Position numbers and translations under genes: made by a program
In this document: one piece after another, positions 61,967 to 64,000 of the stretch
Layout: every line of letters starts with the position of its first letter
Numbering within the stretch: position 1 is the stretch's first letter
Assembly: GCF_000426825.1 (NCBI RefSeq)
Contig: NZ_AUGC01000009.1
Span: forward strand, 62,001 to 126,000
DNA: 64,000 bases
From: Thermonema rossianum DSM 10300
GTDB taxonomy: Bacteria > Bacteroidota > Bacteroidia > Cytophagales > Thermonemataceae
Direction: 5' to 3'
The notes under the pieces: generated by a model
Databases searched by the model: none
Told to the model about the DNA's origin: nothing
Seen by the model: only the letters and a program-made list of their open reading frames with translations

Positions 61967-64000
61967 TTACTTACCCATACGCTGCTCTATATCGCCCCTA
62001 TCCAAACGACTGTCTTGCGAGTTGGCAATGCGGCTGCCAAAAGTGTAGCGCACCCGCAGTTGCACATAACGGGCATCTTGATACATAGTTTGCTCGGTTA
62101 TTCTTGAATACATATTCGTTTCCAAGCGGTATATATAGTTCCTTCCGAGGTCGTCGGAAGTCAGGCTCAGCGTCCAATCCCCAAAGCGGTAGTTAACGTC
62201 CACATAGAAATAAAAGAGCGGTGATATCTGTATGTTCATTTGGTTAAACGGTCCTCTCAGACCGGCTCCCATATCCACACTCAACACCTTGCCCTCTTTT
62301 TGAACAGGCACCAAAGTAAGCGTGCCCGATGTGTTCCAGGTAAAATTGAGGGCATCCGAAATGATGCTCTTGTAGGCACTGTAGGGTAAATATTGAAAAA
62401 ACGCACCTGCTGCATAGAGCTTAAGTTGCCCCCGCCCTTGCCAAAAGCTTTCGGTATAGTCACCGAAAATAGCCCACATATGATAATCTGCGGCATTCAG
62501 GCGCTTAAAGGCATTGTTGCCCTGCTCGTCTTCCAGTAGCATCTGTGCACTTTTCCGCCCCTCGTATTTCCACAAAAGCCCTAAAACAATTTTTTGCCGG
62601 ATGACATGTGACAAAGTATTGCTTATACTATAAGAAGGCTGCAGAAAGGGATTGTTTTCTATGTAATAGTTAGGCGCTGAGTAGAAACGATAGGGGTTCA
62701 ACTCCCAGAAGGCAGGGCGCTGAACGCTGCCCCGGCTCTGCAGTTGCCATATATGATTTTCGTTTTGCACAAACAAGACGCTCACATCCGGCAGCGGGTT
62801 GAAGTACGTATTTTCGAACTTGCGCATGCCATCCAAAAAACCTTCATTGAAGGTGCTCTCCACGCGCAAGCCCACTTTCGACTGCCAGCGCTCCGACCAC
62901 TGCTTCTGCCACCCGATGTAAGGCGTTACGTAATACTCCCGGTAGTCGTAAACAAAGGTGTTTTCCGGCTCAGGCACATAGCCCGATTGCGCCCACTGCC
63001 ACCAACGCGTATCATTTCCGTTCACCGCATAAGCCCCGTAAACACCTGCCATCAATACACTTTTTTCCGACAAGGGGCGTTGGTAATCCACTTTATTGTA
63101 TATGCTGCGTATGGTTTGAACCACATACTGACGCCGGCGTTCGTCATCGTTGCCCAAATAATCCTCATAATTCATGATGCCTTCGTTTTCGCTTTTGTAG
63201 TAGCTGAAAGCGGTATTCAGCGTAAGCTTTCCTTCGCCCACAGGCTGCTCGTAGAACACGCCCAAGGTTCCCGCTCCTTCACGCTCCAGTTTGGAATTGT
63301 CTTGCTTGCCCAGGGCTACGGTCTGCACGCCATTGCCTGTATATACTTCTTGCCGGAAATTGTTCAACTCCCGGGAAGGTGCGCCCCGGTTGGTTCTATA
63401 ATTTCCGGACGCCTGCACCTCCCACACCTGCCCCGAGGGCTTGCTATGAGAAGCTATCCAAGTAAGCGAAGTGCCAAGTCCCCTTCTATTTATCCATCGT
63501 GTATCGTTATAAGAAGCAGCACTTCCATCCTGCTCCATGATATTGTCCTTGCCAATATGGTACTGTATATCATTGCCGGCATAAAACATCAAGGTAGAGT
63601 TCCATTTCCCTTGTTTTGCCCAAGTAATGTCGCCGCCTTGCGAATTGAAGGTTCTCTGCATTGTCCATGCATTCAAATAATAGCGGGAATATAAGCCCCC
63701 CTTGCGCAAATATATTTTTACAATAGCCACGTCGCCTTGTTCATCATACTCGGCACCGGGATTCAGCACCAGCTCCACACGCTCAATCTCCTCGGCAGGC
63801 AGGCTCTCCAGCAAGGCTTTTATCTGCTCCTCCGATAAGAACGAGCGCCGGCCGTTCAGATAATACACCGTCCGTCCTTTGCCCACCACCTCCGGCAAGC
63901 CGTCTGCCTTCCTGCGCAGCATGGGTAACCGTGCCAATGCCTGTTGGGTGGTCAGCCCTTTCAAAGCTTCGGTATTTGCCCAGCTCATGTTCATGCCGTC
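61967..64000 (-). CDS. TonB-dependent outer-membrane receptor, OMP_b-brl_3-like (partial, N-terminus off window)
   Basis: About 677 residues visible; the frame stays open through the right edge, and the signal peptide and carboxypeptidase-like domain are missing. The plug reads LPEVVGKGRTVYYLNGRRSFLSEEQIKALLESLPAEEIERVELVLNPGAEYDEQGDVAIVKIYLRKG, the pattern of the outer-membrane receptor family with the large OMP_b-brl_3 barrel (oar-like, TonB-linked). The barrel follows, ending in VRYTFGSR and a hydrophilic tail DSRLDRGDIEQRMGK that extends past the last strand. Substrate unknown. Confidence 0.88.
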   Translation of the reverse strand, partial: DGMNMSWANTEALKGLTTQQALARLPMLRRKADGLPEVVGKGRTVYYLNGRRSFLSEEQIKALLESLPAEEIERVELVLNPGAEYDEQGDVAIVKIYLRKGGLYSRYYLNAWTMQRTFNSQGGDITWAKQGKWNSTLMFYAGNDIQYHIGKDNIMEQDGSAASYNDTRWINRRGLGTSLTWIASHSKPSGQVWEVQASGNYRTNRGAPSRELNNFRQEVYTGNGVQTVALGKQDNSKLEREGAGTLGVFYEQPVGEGKLTLNTAFSYYKSENEGIMNYEDYLGNDDERRRQYVVQTIRSIYNKVDYQRPLSEKSVLMAGVYGAYAVNGNDTRWWQWAQSGYVPEPENTFVYDYREYYVTPYIGWQKQWSERWQSKVGLRVESTFNEGFLDGMRKFENTYFNPLPDVSVLFVQNENHIWQLQSRGSVQRPAFWELNPYRFYSAPNYYIENNPFLQPSYSISNTLSHVIRQKIVLGLLWKYEGRKSAQMLLEDEQGNNAFKRLNAADYHMWAIFGDYTESFWQGRGQLKLYAAGAFFQYLPYSAYKSIISDALNFTWNTSGTLTLVPVQKEGKVLSVDMGAGLRGPFNQMNIQISPLFYFYVDVNYRFGDWTLSLTSDDLGRNYIYRLETNMYSRITEQTMYQDARYVQLRVRYTFGSRIANSQDSRLDRGDIEQRMGK

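Noticed and set aside
62744-63694. 316-codon plus-strand open frame
   Set aside because: Shadow of the outer-membrane receptor gene on the other strand.
1-64000. tRNA, rRNA, prophage or insertion sequence genes
   Set aside because: Looked for conserved tRNA arms, transposase motifs and integrase signatures and found none that hold up by eye; a dedicated tRNA and mobile-element search would be decisive.

Overview
The window looks like chromosomal DNA of a Bacteroidota bacterium, probably of the Cytophagia branch. The reasons are a fused SecDF, a PorP/SprF-type protein of the type IX secretion system, outer-membrane receptors with a CarboxypepD_reg-like N-terminus, a BatA-domain protein, an M16 active/inactive pair, and several promoters of the Bacteroidota type (TTTG, 19-20 bases, TAnnTTTG). 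No rRNA, tRNA, CRISPR array, transposase or phage gene was recognised. The species was not identified.

Layout. 1-1393 holds the N-terminal part of a type I restriction methylase (HsdM) running off the left edge. 1534-4885 is a minus-strand group: an M48 metalloprotease, two small membrane proteins and an AidB-like acyl-CoA dehydrogenase. 5043-11658 carries SecDF, a small secreted protein, a MoxR ATPase and a histidine-kinase-like protein that has lost its phospho-acceptor His and its G2 box. 11776-14741 is a TonB-dependent receptor plus lipoprotein pair behind a perfect 9+1+9 palindrome, which I read as a metal-uptake unit under a Fur/Zur-type repressor.

14742-29264 is a surface-polysaccharide locus made of two convergent arms. 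The plus arm has a flippase, a putative glycosyltransferase, and UDP-galactopyranose mutase flanked by two sister GT2 enzymes. The minus arm starts at gmd and fcl (GDP-L-fucose), then a Wzy/WaaL-like polymerase, GT2 and GT4 enzymes and a second O-antigen ligase-like protein. A Wzz-like protein is divergent at the right end. The expected product is a glycan containing galactofuranose and fucose. Inside the minus arm one GT4 gene appears to be split in two with a foreign GT4 gene in its middle.

29277-49545 holds a periplasmic metal-binding (HMA) protein with a putative outer-membrane partner, a 1790-residue exported protein of unknown function downstream of tpiA and prmA, a HAMP-GAF-PAS-PAS membrane sensor without an output domain, an LMW-phosphatase/arsenate-reductase-like protein, a VWA protein, Lnt, the M16 pair and NrdB. 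49663-58337 holds a coiled-coil membrane protein, kynureninase, a REP-like repeat cluster with a small GIY-YIG protein between copies, and a tightly coupled lutB / BatA-domain / TlpA-like lipoprotein operon. 58406-64000 holds frr and pyrH, a PorP/SprF-like protein, hemC, and a second outer-membrane receptor cut by the right edge.

Starts were moved from the longest open frame to internal ATG codons wherever a signal peptide, an ATGA stop/start overlap, a promoter position or family alignment favoured it; these choices are stated per gene. No homology search was run: family names rest on recognised motifs.
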